A model generated the notes under the pieces. The model saw only the letters and a program-made list of their open reading frames with translations. It was not told the origin of the DNA and did not search any database. Made by a program: the position numbers and the translations under genes. A stretch of 64,000 nt of DNA from Aphelenchoides besseyi (taxonomy: Eukaryota; Nematoda; Chromadorea; Rhabditida; Aphelenchoididae), in assembly GCA_024699855.1 (NCBI GenBank), contig JAMPIQ010000001.1, positions 2,480,001 to 2,544,000 of the forward strand. Reading direction: 5' to 3'. Positions 11,401 to 24,719 of this stretch are shown piece after piece (position 1 is the first letter of the stretch; each line of letters opens with the position of its first letter).

Positions 11401-14400
11401 ATTCCCACATTTGGTTGTTAGAAGCTCGAACGCATGTTCGAAAATTAGTTCCAACAAATTGGTTTCGAATGACGATTTTAAACGAAGTTGCTTGGAACCA
11501 ATCGATTCATCCGGTTTTCAACAACTGTCATCTCTTTGTCGGAATTTCGTTGGCCATCATCCGTTGGGACATTCCGCGTAATTTCGGTTTGACTTCCGCT
11601 CCACTTCTTCGGGATCAATGGCTTCCACCCGATCATGAGCCACCTGTGCGATCAACACAAAACGTTGAGCGCGAATATTTGCGAATCGAAAAAGAAGACC
11701 GATCGAGAGCGGCAAAAAAGTCAATCGACAACGTCGGGATAATCACTTATGCGCAGATTGAATTTGCCCACGATTTGCGCGACGTTTTGATGATGAGTCG
11801 AGAGCAAATTTGCGTGAATTGAGACACCGACGATTCGCGTCCGATCGGAAGAGTTCGACGAGAAGAAGGAGCGGCGATTAGCGCGAAAATAAGCCCATGG
11901 CCCGAGTTTGTTTGCATACGATTAGTGAGCCTTTTGCGCGGTAAAACTCGACAACAATTGGGGGGCCCTCAAGTCGTCGTGTCAATTCGCTACTGTAAAC
12001 TGCTACTGTACAGATTCGATAGACTTCAAATAGTTCGACAAGAATCCAAACGGATGTCAAAGCAAAGTTGGTGTCCTAAGGTAGTCGAAGATAATTACAG
12101 AGACACCGGCTTTCCAGTCACTACTCCCTTCGGATTCGTGTAAACTGGGCTGGAAGAGTTGGGACGAGAAGTAACTAATAGAACAGAATTTCAACATGCT
12201 CAAACCAAATTTTATGTTTTGCGCAGTAAATGGCAATTAAAAACACAGAGCCATGAGTATCCACACTTTCAATCTTTTCGTTTTGTGTTCGTGACACTCC
12301 TCTTTCCGACTTCATTTCCCTTTTTATCTCATTCATCTTGCGCGGACAAACTCTGTGTTTGTATTCAATTTGATGGCATGAAACCCGAAATTATTATGCC
12401 TCCGGCCATTCAGTTAAAATGTGTTTCCGTTACTCCCGGTGGGACAAGCAAATCGCATCTCATCGGCGGTGGAAATGTCCGCCATTTTGACGCCTTTCGG
12501 ACCGTTGAGTTTGACGTTTGATATTCGATTTCATACACGCAGACAGCAAATTCAGAATTCCGATCGACCGTGCGTGAAGATAAGACTTCGTATGTCCCGT
12601 TTTCGCCTACTGTACTTTTGCATCGATGTTTTTAGCTGAGAAGTCGGCGAAACAAAAGCGAAGACGAACAGTTCGGAGGCCGACGATTTGCGCGTTTCCG
12701 ACCGCAAAAGAAATTAGAGAATAGAAGTAGAGGGAGAAGAAAAAAGGGCAGATGTTGATACTCGGACTCATCATCATTGGTCGGCGATCAAAACAATTTG
12801 GTGGGTTTAATGGGCAAAACAGAAGGTGAAAGTGAGCAGTTGGATGCGAGTGTGTTACAGGTGTTAATCCACTGGTTTAGCGATATTCATTGAACCGAAA
12901 TACGCAAGTTGTTCAAATATCCCCTCTCCTCGACTTTTTTATCGATAGAAAACGCGGAGCGATTGAGTGGTGAATAAATTTATGGACCGCTTTCGTGGAC
13001 AACCGCTCTTGATTTGTAAACCGAAAAAACCACCACACCGGCGATCCCGTCGAATTCCAAAAGAACCGCTCGGAAGGAGAAAAAAGTTGAAAAATGAGTT
13101 TCACCTTCCTTTTACGATACTTGAGGGTATTTGGATGGGATGAGAAGATGAATCTGTTTAAACAACAATGAAGTCGTTTAAAACTTGCGCAATTAATCCG
13201 ATAAAAATGGGAACATAAGCTCGTCATGATTGTTGGTTACCTGTACGACGCCTAATACGTTCGCTTGAGCAAACGCTATTCATTACCGTCTAATCCATTT
13301 AACGGCGCAGCTCATGGCCACTTGTCATTGTGTATGAGTAAACAGAAAGTGACTTTTAGGATCATTAAACTTTGCCAACTGTTTCATTTTGCTTAATGCT
13401 GGAGATAAACAAGTGCGTTTTACATCAAAAGTCGTGGGTCAATGAGCTTTTAATTGCGCAATTCGAGAATAAAGAACGGATCGATTTGACACTTCGACAC
13501 GACGGTGCGGACCTTGATTGACCACAGCTGCCGTGGCCATTGGGTCGAAATGAACGGCCATCATCAGCTTACCGCATTGCATAATCTACTCGAACCTAAG
13601 AGTAATGGACGAGAGAATACAAAACCCGAAAATTAGAAAAGTGGACATTCGATACCGACCGAATGGTCAACAGAAAAAGTGCCGTCGCTTGTCGAGCGAA
13701 ACGCGCAAACCCGCCGGCAAAACGAGTCGAATCGAAATCATTTGCACGCTCATCAATCCCGGCCAATCCTCGAACAACAAGCACTTAACACCGTAGTCGA
13801 TCACTTTTGCTCTTTCCGCTCGACTTTCAATCGTGATTTATTTAACCGCTGCTTAACACCTTTTTCCGTTTCTACTCGTTGTAAATCTTGCTTCACAGCT
13901 AATTCCCGGCCACATACAAAATGACACCTGATACTTTTGGATCGATTGGCCGCAACGCTATGGATCAACACTCTTCGTAGCTGAATCGTAAAAACAGTTG
14001 GCTTTGGCGTTCCAAATTGACCGCGTTTTTGACTTTGATCATCCAAAACGATTTGGCGCAACCCACAAAATTGAAAAGAACTACGATCTCCGAGCGATCG
14101 AAACCATTTTCTCGGAAGAACCTAAGAAATCACAAGAATCTCGTTGAACTAGGCCGAGATTATGAGAAAACAGGTGCCATGACGCTTATGACATCTGCGA
14201 ATTTCGAAGCAAAACAGCCACGTTCTACAATGCTGTTCATCATTCGTGTGCCACACTTAACGCTTAAGGTGTCAAACAAGTCGGACAGTTGACGTCTTAC
14301 ATACGAACGTGTAAAACAACCGCTTAGATTACAACAAATACGAACGTAAATACCAGTTGTTTCGCATTGAGTTCGATTCGAATTTGTTTTAATGAAAAAT

Positions 14401-17400
14401 GCGCAATCGTCTTTCAATTCGTTTGTTTGCACGTTTTGCCTCTTCAGTAAACTTCAAAATTTGTCCCAGCAAGCTATGTGTGAAGCACGATGACAAATGA
14501 GCGATCTCGTGAACTTCACTGGAATAACCTCTCGCACAACTCCATAAACATTTGCTCAGCCGATTTGTTGGAAGTGACACCTCGATTTGCGACAACCTGC
14601 GACACTCCGGATCAGAGAGCCGGACAAAATGTCAAGCTGCGCACATTTGCTGATGATCGATGGGGCCGACCGATTGACTTCAATCGGCAGAACGAGTCGA
14701 ATGAACAGCAAACGATTCGGATTTTTGGCCATTCACTATACGACATCATCATAACACATTTGTTTCCGCCTATTAAAACAGGCTTCACATATCCCTCTCT
14801 CTTTGCTTGCACAATTCGTTTTGATGGACGTGTGTGTACGGTAGCTGGTGGTTGTAAACAAAACGACTTCCATCTGATTTGTTTATGCCCTTTCAGTTCA
14901 ACCAATTGACGTACATATGCATGAGTTTCAGTTGTCAACATAATATCGTAGACTTTTGGATCATTGGGAATTAATCGGATTTTGTTCGAAAACAAATCAA
15001 ATCGCTCAAGCGTATTCTTATCCACTTGTCCATCTCGGTGTCCCGAGAGTTTAACGTAATTAGTCGGCTTTCTTTTTCATGCACTCTCGTGCCGATACCA
15101 AATGACATGAATCGTATTGACAAGCGCCCGTTGATCGCAACTTTAACCACATTCGAGACTCAAAAGGTAATTGCCGACAAAGAGAAACCGAACCGTGGAC
15201 TTACGCAATTTCTTACACCTCGCGCATGCTCTCGATGATTTTTATCGTCTCGTAAAGCGTGGCAGTTCGTTAACAACTGATAAAAACATTGAGTTCCGAA
15301 ACAAAGGTCCTATATTCAAATAATCTCAATTACTGTAATGCTGATTGGATCGATGAGTGAAATTGGAAACCAAATTTGCGGACAAGGTCGAATAAATCGC
15401 GCACATGCCATTTAACACAAACACGAAGCTGACGAGCAGCAAAAGATCGAAATCAACACCCTCCGAACCAGTGAATAAACAAAACAGACGAATTGAAGAG
15501 ATCGCAAACCCGTGCCAAAATCCGATAACGAGCATCAACCGTACTGACCACAATCTGTTGCTGAGGACACTTTCTGTCCGCAGATGGTGGTTCTCGTCCT
15601 TGAAGCAAATGAGATAGAAATCTGCCTGAAGCTCGTGAACTGAGGTTCATATCAATGGCGCGAATCATTGGTCCGAACCGCAGGAACTCAGCCATCTCGC
15701 GAGAATAATCACCTTGAACAGACCGGTTAATGAACTGAGATCAAGACAGCTGATTAAAATGGAATTCAAAAACTGTTTTCGTAACACAAAGATTAGCCAA
15801 GAGGTTAGTTTCCCCAATTTAATCGACATGTCAAAAGGAATTGAACATCAAGAGGCTAATGAACGAGGAATATCGTATTTATATGCAAATGAAGACCAAC
15901 AAATTAACACACTCGGCTTTACAACATACGCTCGAGATCATGAAAACACGAGATGGCAACCGCCGATTCGCGTTATGACTCGAAAGACCGTAAAAATTCG
16001 CTTAACAAGTGGTCTGTTGCACTCCGCTTTTGACAGTCGATTTTGGGTCCTCCGATTTTACGATTCATAAAAAACAACTTCGCACCATCTCATTTTCGTC
16101 TTCAGTATCTTGTTCGAGACTTTCTTCTCCTTGTCCACAAACAATCAGGCCAATGTTGTAATGATTAGACGACAAACCTGACCTTTTGCGCGTGGATAGA
16201 ACGACAATCAATCTGATAAACAAGAACGAGAATTAAGCGTTTTACGATCAAGAGTCCCGACCAATTTTATGACCCAAACGTTTGCATTTAATGTTATGCT
16301 CAGTTTATTATTAATTTGAAACAAATCGAGACTGCAGAACGTCTGGGGTCCCCCTTCGAAGTTGATCGCATATGGTCGAAGGGAAAGAAGATTGCGGTTT
16401 GTGGAGCTCGATGATGAGGTCCGTTGAATTGAGGATCGTTCTCAATCTAATCCCAAAGAATCGGGAAATGCAGCCGGTCGAAAAAATGAGACACTCGTCA
16501 AAAAACGTGACCAATCGAGAATCTCGACATAGTCACAATGTGTAAGCAATTCATTTTTACATGTGGTTTTCGAATTGAGCAATATGCCACTCCAATTCGA
16601 CAATTGATTTATACCGTAGAATCAATGGGTCGACTTTTTGTTGAGAAGCAACAGAAAAACAGATAATCGCAGACGTGTAGTCTAATATCCTCGTATTATC
16701 CATCTTTTGATAAACGCAATTGTTCGAAAAAGGTCACAAACTTTTCCGAAACAACAATCGAAACATTTTCTTCGTATACGGTAGTTCAGCGCCGCTAAAA
16801 CATCAAAAGAGTGCGCGTAAATACGACGCGTACATTTCGCGTGTCAATGGATCCATTAACGCGGTGAACAATTAGCGATCGCGGAGCTCAATTGCAATTT
16901 AAAATCCGAACATGCAGCGGAAAATAATGTCAAACATGCGTGTCATACACGAGTTTGACAGGAACCACTACAGTAATCGACTGCGCAAAAAAGTCGGGAC
17001 CGAAAAGAAGGACAAGAGGGGCAACAGACAAACGATTTGCAGTCGAACTAATCCCTTTGATGCCACGAAAAAAGATCGATGCTTCAGCTACAGGCGAAGC
17101 GGTTCGAAACAAACGACTCCGACCGCTTCAAACGTGATAATCCACTGCTTTATTGGAGCTTGAACGCGCACCCAAAACAAATTTGGCCAGTTCGTTGAAA
17201 GCGGTTGGTTCCTTTGTAAACGTATATCCAACGCTTGATCTCGAATCCCATCGCTCTCAAACAATCCGCTTCATCCCACCACTCCCTCTCAATTGCTTAA
17301 ACGGACTCATGAAGCCGCCGCAAATCGTCTCAACAGCCGCTTTGCAAATCTGACAAGTTAATTTCAAGCCCATTCTTCGACCGAATTTATCCGCTAATTT

Positions 17401-18287
17401 GAAAACATCAAAAGCATCTTTGCTTGAAATATGTACACAACTAATCCGATTTGGTCTCGCGAACTGTCCATTAAACAGATTTGGAGAATATAAACCACTG
17501 ACACTTTCTTCTCTATTAACTCCTTTTAATCTTTTCGTGCAATTTAATCCAAGTGACTACAAAAAAGCGAAGTTGCACAAGATCATTTTAAACACTCTGG
17601 GTTCAGAGGCTTTAATCCCGAGTTAGTTCGTTCTTTCGCTTTTGCCAACTTCAACTTTCGTACAAATTGACTTCGACAACAAAGCGAATTAACCAAACAA
17701 CACGATTGTCTTACGAAAACACAAGCACAAATTCAGTGGTTATTATTGAAAACCGGAGATGATACACGAACTCGAAGGCCAATGACCGCAGATGATGTCG
17801 TCGTCGAACCATAATGGGCATTGGCGGTAAATCCCGACAATCGGAAAAGGCACGTGTACAATACGGAGAATGGAAATCGGGCGGTGTGTTCGTTTACATA
17901 CTTTGATCTCATTATTTTTACGCGTCTAAGCGTATAATCAAAACCTAATGTCCGATGAAGTCGTTAAAGTGAACGCAAAGAATTCGACACGACTAGAAGT
18001 TGTACAAATCTAAAGCTTCTGACTATCGATCATTCCAACCAAAATCATTTCTGCGCGAGTTTATTTCGAATAAATTAAACAAAAACAATGTACAAGCTAA
18101 CCGCCCCGTTCTATGATGCCCGTTTCATATACGACGAAATACAACACAAAAGTCGAAGATTGCACAGCAACAGAAAGCAGAATTAGATTCGTTTTGAAGA
18201 AATTGCACAAAAAGTTTAAGGCAAACAGTCAGCCCGTTGAAATGTCAATGCAGTGATTATGTTTAATTGTCGTTTTGTTTACCACTT
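8436..18287. other. Gene-poor region upstream of the Iroquois gene
   Basis: Nearly 10 kb without a recognisable gene, in a window where genes elsewhere are 100-500 bp apart. Open frames of 60-140 codons occur on both strands and often overlap in antisense, which points to low stop density rather than coding. I saw no tRNA-like, transposon-like or long repeat structure. Sequences of the type TTGCGCAA, TTCGAA and ATCGAT recur. A role as cis-regulatory territory of the neighbouring Iroquois gene is plausible from what is known of this family, but it is inference. Confidence 0.55.
11232..11822 (+). CDS. Possible orphan ORF of 196 codons
   Basis: This is the longest uninterrupted frame in the gene-poor region. 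It starts MEVDIRKTKSNSDNS and contains a hydrophobic stretch LFVGISLAIIRW and an acidic-basic tail (REYLRIEKEDRSRAAKK). I recognise no domain. Stop codons are sparse across this whole region, so chance is a real possibility, and no promoter, splice site or polyadenylation signal singles it out. Confidence 0.2.
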   Translation: MEVDIRKTKSNSDNSRSAAGELDRANSSDSSSVVYQTWAETDCKPGEYFATLLRRRDSHIWLLEARTHVRKLVPTNWFRMTILNEVAWNQSIHPVFNNCHLFVGISLAIIRWDIPRNFGLTSAPLLRDQWLPPDHEPPVRSTQNVEREYLRIEKEDRSRAAKKSIDNVGIITYAQIEFAHDLRDVLMMSREQICVN

Positions 18288-19930
18288 TTAAGTCTTTTGG
18301 ACAACCGGCTCCGATACAGTCGCCTCTTCGTGGACCTTAGATTTCGACTGTTCAGATGCGGCAGAAGATCGTCCGGAGCAGGTGCTGCTATTCGCATTCA
18401 TTGGCTCAACGTTTCCGTCGATTTGTTCGTAGAGATTGAAACTAAAACTAAAATTGAAGAATAGGTTAAGAGTCTTACGTTGATCCATCGTCCGTTTCAA
18501 GCACCACACTCTCTTCATCATCAGAGTCTGCGTCGGGCGCGACAAAAACGACTTCGAGTATCAGCTCCCGATTTTCGATCATCTGAAATCAACTGTTAAA
18601 CGCGATGTTAAAAAACGAACTAACCTCTTTCGACAAAATTCTGACGGCTTCTGCGTGTCTAAAAACAACAAAGGTGAAGGTAACAGAAGTTTCTTTAAAC
18701 TCACTTGACATTCCTTAAATTGATTCCATTACAGGACAAGATCGTGTCACCAATATTCAGCTCACCGCATCGTTCAGCTGGTTGTCCGGGATGTATGTCG
18801 CTAATTAATACTGGGACACCTAAAAAGTTGACAATAAAGAATGTTCGATCAAAACTTCTCATCATTTGCAACACTTACCGTGTTCTCGACCGCCCTAAAA
18901 CGCAAATCATTGGATTCGAAAACCGGCGTCAACTTACAGTAATTGAGATACCTAATCCTTCTTCCGGGGACTTCAGTAACTTCACAAATCTTGTTTTTCC
19001 AACTCCTTTTCCGCGTCCTTTCACTGATCCGTTTTCGGACATTTTCTCACCACCTCCGCCGCTTTTCAAACGTCCACGACAAGCACGAATTACGGTCTTA
19101 TGACTAAAATAAAATCTCGTAAACAAATCGATGCGTAGACAAACCGATGCAAATGGATTTCTGCTTCCAATTGATTCCAGAGACGATCGTGTTCTGCACC
19201 TCTCATGTCTCGACCCAGCAGTTGGATTTGTTGAATACGACCAGCCAATTCCTTATCCAAATACTTTGCAGCTAATCGTGCTGCGTAAACTTCCGCTTGC
19301 ATCGCGTTTATGACTGAACGCAACTTCTGATTCTCGGAATTTGCAACAACCAGTTGAGCCTGAGCTTTTTCATTCGGCATGTATTGATCGCGGAAGTCTT
19401 GAATTGCTTGATCCTGGCGTATCATTGATTAAATGCTAAAGAATTAAAGAGACTTACGATCTTCTTCTTGACCATGTCGGATTCGTGAGGAGCGGTACGA
19501 GAGTACAATTTGCACTGAAGACTGTGAACTTGTAGAGTCAAATCGGTGGTCTGTTTTTCGCTGACCACTCGTGCAGCATTTGCGTTTGCCAGTTGATTTT
19601 TGTAGTCATTCAATTCGTCTTCCAAACGTGCATTTTTGTGAAAAAGTGTTTGGGCTTTACAAACGAGCTAAAAGCAAACAAACGTCATAACCAATAATCG
19701 TAGCCACTAACCTGAGCAAAACAAGAGCTGATGGCGGTCATTTTTTTTCTACACTCCAACGCGAGTTCGGCTTGATCAGCGTCCACATCGCCGAGAACAA
19801 TGTCGACTTCGATGAACGAACGATCGAAGTCTTTTTCCAAAATGTCAAGCCATTGCAGATTGTTCGAAGCAGTGGATGACGATTTCGTTGTTTCCGGCGA
19901 AGAAGAATCCCCGGATTTCGCAGTTTCCAT
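18288..19930 (-). CDS. gopc: GOPC/PIST-like Golgi coiled-coil PDZ protein
   Basis: Homologue of GOPC (PIST, CAL), a Golgi-associated adaptor that binds cargo C-termini through its PDZ domain and Golgi proteins through its coiled coil. It starts at ATG 19928-19930 ([15 protein letters not shown]). Exons include 19930-19712, 19667-19458 and from 19413 downwards, with short introns. The N-terminal part is acidic ([17 protein letters not shown]), followed by a long coiled coil ([19 protein letters not shown], then [15 protein letters not shown]). The PDZ domain contains [45 protein letters not shown] and [16 protein letters not shown], a close match to the family pattern in order and spacing. The GLGI carboxylate-binding loop is intact. 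The tail is Ser-rich and ends EPVVQKT at 18288. A TTTCAG acceptor about 30 nt before the ATG may be a trans-splice site. Confidence 0.92.
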
Positions 19931-21836
19931 TCCCTTAAAGTTCAGATCAATAATCGACTGAAACCAAAACCACGACCGAAATAGAAAAAACACAGAAATC
20001 AACAATGCAACTAATGGATGAGATGGGCAGTTGTGTATATGCCCGTTGGTGGAAGAGAAAACTCGTCGATGCGTTTTGGAGAGTTTCGCACGACGCGCCG
20101 GGTACTTCAATACCAAAGACAAAAGCTGACTAAAAATAAGTGGACCAACAAAGCATCGGACAAAAAGGACATGTTAAGAAAATGCGTGAAAAGAAAGCGA
20201 TTTGTATATCAATTATTATTCTCGCTAATCGCTGAAACGTATCAAATTGGATGTTTCGGTTAAGAAACTGCGCAATTCGCTGAGAGAGAAAAGGATTTTT
20301 GTGCATTCGGCAAAAAACGAGGAGCTTAATGAAATTAGAGGTTTCAGTCTCTAACACTGCGGACTCCTCTGTTCTTTGTGTTTATCGAAAAGCAGCGAAT
20401 TAAAAGCTTCGAAATTCCTACATTCTCCTTCCGAATATCAACCAAATCGTCGAAGAAACTGTTGCCTACAAGTGCACCGTAATCCCGGTTTACTCGGCAA
20501 ATTCATCAAGAATTAAGTCTCCGACTGGAATCGTTAATTCCGCTTTCTCGTTCCCATTCAACTTGTTTAAATCCCAGTAGAGCATAGAAGTCGCTTGTTG
20601 GCGGTTAGATCGACTTCCATGCAATTCGAAGCACATCATTCAAACGATACTCGGGGAATCACTACGTTCGAATGCATTAGCACCGAGAGCAGTATATATG
20701 GCGGAAAGAAGAATATCATACAAACCGAAAACTACTCGGATTTGGCCTTCCGGGCCTTCAACGTCCAAATTCTCGAATTTAAACTCATCAGCGCAGTTAG
20801 TTCTTTTCGTTCTCGGGACCGTCCACATTTCGCCCGTGAACAAGCGCACTCATTTAACAAACCAAAACCCAGAGGCTTCGTGTTGTTCCGTCGATACTCG
20901 CTTCTAATCCGAATGCGCGAGTGTTCGTGAACGAGATGTTTAACATGCCAACGCGCGTGTTCACCCACTACCATACAAACGTTGACCTTTGGATTCAAAA
21001 TCAGCGAAACAAAAAAAATCAAATGATTTGTGAGGACGATGGAATCGTCGAAATGGGAAGAAGGTCGCTTCGAAGATTTGTGGGCTTTTCGCTTTTTAAG
21101 ATCGTAGCAATCCCCAAAGACCACCATTGCTTTCTTTGCGAACAAAAGACTTCAGCTTCCGCCAGAGGATCTGTCCAAATTGAAGGCCAATAAGAAAAGT
21201 GACTCGTGGCCATGTCCGGCGCGGCGGTTTGTCGCGCCGTTTGTCAATTGTTGAGGATGTGCAGATTCACTACCAACCTTTAATGGTTTGACTTGGTTAA
21301 CAGCGGAGAAGTGATAAATCAAAAACAACTCAAGTGCGTCGTTTATTACAAAAAGCGCGGTCAAAATCCGAAACGTATAAACTCAACGGTTGCACAGAAC
21401 AACAAAAAAGGTAGTGAAAGAATCGCGCTTCGTGGATGACGTGGAAACGAGCGAAGAGAATTTGGGGAAAAAAGAATCGATATGCTTTCCGATTGAGGCG
21501 TGATCAAATTCGGCGATTGCAAGTGGAAGTTAATTGCTCCATTTAAATTATGAGGTCAATGGTCGAATTCAGTTGATGTTGAGCGAACTTCATTTAACCG
21601 TTTCATTCTAATACTCACTAGACTATTCATTACAATGATAGTTCATACTAAAGCTCTTAAAAATGAAAGGCTACAAGAGATGCTCTGTAGATCAAAGACA
21701 CGAAAAGTGGAGTCCAAGAGTTGCTTATTGCATCAAAAACTGGGCAAAGCCCAAAACAATAGAATGGCGTTTTGACATTTAAATGCACAACCGGTATGCG
21801 AATAATTGAACGAAGACGATTATTGAGCGACGGGAA
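19931..21836. other. Intergenic, nothing identified
   Basis: 1.9 kb between the start of the GOPC gene and the end of the PRELI-like gene, both on the minus strand. Open frames up to about 137 codons exist but are antisense-overlapping and have no recognisable motif. Confidence 0.5.
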
Positions 21837-22644
21837 CTATCGAGATTTCAAGTGATTCATCATTTCGTGGACTTCGTTAGAGACTTTGTTTGTCACCGTA
21901 TTGTATTCACGTTTCAGCTGATCAATCACCCATTCAACTCCTGATCGACCCTAAAAACTCAATGGATGAATGCAATAAACGCAAAAATCGTTTACCTTTA
22001 GGGCGTTCGTTTGATACACGTTGATGAAGGCTTTTTCACAGTAATCCGTGAATGCGGGCAAATTCACAACCACCGATGCCTCTTGTTTTAATACCGTTCT
22101 GAAATCGCACACTGTCATTTTGCTTGTTCAAATGCACTTACTTTGATGGATTCGATGGATCGGGAGTATAAGTCAGACGCTCATCGACACGCATAAAATT
22201 CATGCCATTTAGCTGAAAGCTAACACTAACAACAAAGATTGCAAGAACACATACATTACGTGTTGAAAGTGTCATTACACGTTTGGCGGGATCGATTTCC
22301 GTGTACTCGTGAGAAAACTGAGTTCCTGAGAATCCGGTTAACTGAAAAAAAGATTTCAACTCAAATCCGAAACAATTGAATTCACTTTTGTTGCCCAACT
22401 TGGAATGTGAAAGTGACTTTGGAGAACACGTTCAGTTTTCAAAACACCGCCATCAATGTTCTGATCCACGACATCGATTCCCTTTATGGCACCGTTCATC
22501 GGATTCGGATACTTGCGAAACGCCGCATTAACAACCGTTGTCCACGGATGACTGAAATGGTGTCGAGTTAGCGCAGAAACAAAAATTGTGTGTGTTTGGA
22601 AGAACAACTTACTCGAAAGTGTGTTCACTTGTCCAGATTTTCAT
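21837..22644 (-). CDS. PRELI/Slowmo family mitochondrial lipid-transfer protein
   Basis: Homologue of PRELID3 (Slowmo/Ups2 type), an intermembrane-space protein that moves phospholipids between the mitochondrial membranes together with a TRIAP1/Mdm35 partner. It starts at ATG 22644 with MKIWTSEHTF, nearly identical to the family start MKIWTSEHVF. Further recognisable blocks are HPWTTVVNAAFRKYPNPMN, VDVVDQNIDGG-like strands, and MNFMRVDERLTYTPDP, which corresponds to the family VDERL.Y.P motif. These are followed by TVLKQEASVVV and GVEWVIDQL. The gene has several short introns and ends HLKSR at 21837. Full length is close to that of the family (about 190-200 aa). Confidence 0.93.
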
Positions 22645-23097
22645 TTTGCGACTTCAATGCCAGTTGCTGGCAGGAACCCAAGTTGTCTATAAAAGAAACA
22701 AGAATGTGCAAAAGCGAATTCCAAGAAGACACGATCACTGATCGAAATACACGCACAAGTGCATGTGATAAATAACAACAAGAATCGGTTGTAGAACTTT
22801 GATTATTGTGAAATGAGTCAAGCAATGAAGTTTAGGACGAAAAACAGACGACCCACCCCTCGCTCATCACACGACCAATGTCGTTCCACGTCTGTGCTCT
22901 TTGAACCTTCTAGACGTCACTAGTGACGACTCCAATGAGCAATCACTTGAACGTTATGCCAAAATTGCAATCAATCTCTCTAATGCTCGACTTCCATTAA
23001 CACCCAATTTGTGGAAAAAAGTGTAATTCTCGAACCCACATTTCTTTCCTAGCATTCTAATTGTGCACTTCATAACACTAGTAATCTGTGAACAATA
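22645..23097. other. Shared upstream region between divergent genes
   Basis: About 450 bp between the PRELI-like gene (-) and prefoldin 1 (+). It probably holds both promoters. No RNA gene or ORF of interest was seen. Confidence 0.5.
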
Positions 23098-23602
23098 ATG
23101 TCGGCTGCCGACGATGGGAATTTTGACGAACAGTTACGAAAAGTGAGTTTATCGATCGGCTTCGATAACGATTATTAAAACTTTTAGGCGATTCAAGACC
23201 TCCAAATTCAAACCATTAACACAAATCAACGTCTCGCCGAAATTGATCAAACACAGCAAATTATGCAGCAGGTATTCATATTGCATTGTTTGTTGTTGCA
23301 AATTTAGTTTTCAGAACATCAGGGTCTCGGAGGTTGCCAAAGCTGAAGTTCAACAGTTGCCGAAAGATAGGGCCGTTTATCACAACATTGGTCGACTGTT
23401 CGTGTTGCGAACTCACGAGGAAGAAATCGAGGATCAAGAGAAAGATATTCGCACGTACACCGCAAACAACGAAGATCTCCAAAAGACTCGAGAGTATCTT
23501 CAAAATAACTTAACAGAATTGGAAAAGGTATGCAATTGTGAATATGACAACGTCGACATTTCATTTCAGAAGGTTCGCGACATTCTCCAACGCCGTCAGT
23601 AA
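23098..23602 (+). CDS. pfd-1: Prefoldin subunit 1
   Basis: A beta-type subunit of the hexameric prefoldin chaperone that delivers unfolded actin and tubulin to the CCT chaperonin. It starts at ATG 23098 (MSAADDGNFDEQLRK) and has four exons with introns of about 45 nt. The N-terminal helix IQTINTNQRLAEIDQTQQIM, the hairpin region with YHNIGRLFVL (family pattern Y..VGR.F.L), and the C-terminal helix DLQKTREYLQNNLTELEK match subunit 1. It ends VRDILQRRQ at 23602. The length of about 120 aa fits the family. An AATAAA follows at about 23650. Confidence 0.92.
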
Positions 23603-24701
23603 ACTTCCTTGTAAAATACTGTTGTTATTGATTGCTTTCAATTGCTTTAAATAAAACTCTTGGGATGCTTATCGTTTGTTTAATTCAACGCAAATTGTAA
23701 ACCCTATTGTTATCTTCAAAAGAAGAAAATAAATGATTTTAATGTTGTCATATTGATCTTCACAATATACGAGCATAGCAAGTACGTTGAAAACCGGTGT
23801 GAACTACAGCGATGGGAAAATCCGCATATTCAACAAAGTAAACAACAGGCTATAAGCTATGACTAATGAATGAATGATGTCTAGCATCTACTAGAAAACG
23901 GAATGCGTTTACTTAAGATTAAAAGCCTTGCAAACCCACCTTCCTGTTATCACGACTTTCTAGAGAATGCACTTAAGTTCGAACGTTTATGTTGCTGAGT
24001 AGACACGATAAACTTCTCAAGCATACAGTTATTTTTGTTTGCTATTGAACAGTTTTTGCAACTTTTTTCGTAACACTACTCGTCAAAGTTTTTCTGCCAA
24101 TGGAAGATCACTAGTCGTGTTGGAAAAAGTCGGACGAATTCGACTTTTTAAAAACGGCAGTTGTGCTCAAGAAATCAATCGAACTGCTCCGACATTTGCC
24201 TTGCCAATTGACGTCCATGAAAATCGAATGGTTTTGCATTCGATCCTCTCGATTCGTTTTTTGTCAGATAACCGGCCACAAAGTGTCATAAACGAGAACA
24301 ATTTTCTGCCCGGCTGATACCAACGTTTTGGCGAACCACGTAGTTGCAAAAGTGACCTCCCAAACCGTGAGTTTCCATGCTTTTCAATAATACACTCCTC
24401 TGTTGATTGTCTCGGTTGTAATCGTGTTGAAAGTATTTGAGCCCATTTACTATAAGATTGTAATCGATAGTTTCAATCTGCAGGTTCATTTCTTGTCTTT
24501 CAACTTCGGGGCCGATTCTCGCACTTCAAGTCGACTAACTCAAAGTTCTTTTACGGATTAATTCAACAACCAAACAAATGAAAGGAAAAAGTTTTCGGGT
24601 GTCGGCGTCACTAAAACGGTCAATATTTTTACACGTGTTGACCTTCCGCGTCGTCGCGTATTGCGGGATCGCAATTAAAATTGCTATTGGTGGTGTTTTC
24701 A
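23603..24701. other. Intergenic, nothing identified
   Basis: About 1.1 kb between prefoldin 1 and the SLC17-type transporter. A few open frames of 60-92 codons on both strands lack supporting motifs. Confidence 0.45.
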
Positions 24702-24719
24702 GGCGTCAATTCGATCAAC

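Noticed and set aside
14490..15025. Two overlapping antisense frames of 137-139 codons
   Set aside because: They overlap each other on opposite strands, look random in composition and contain no recognisable domain.
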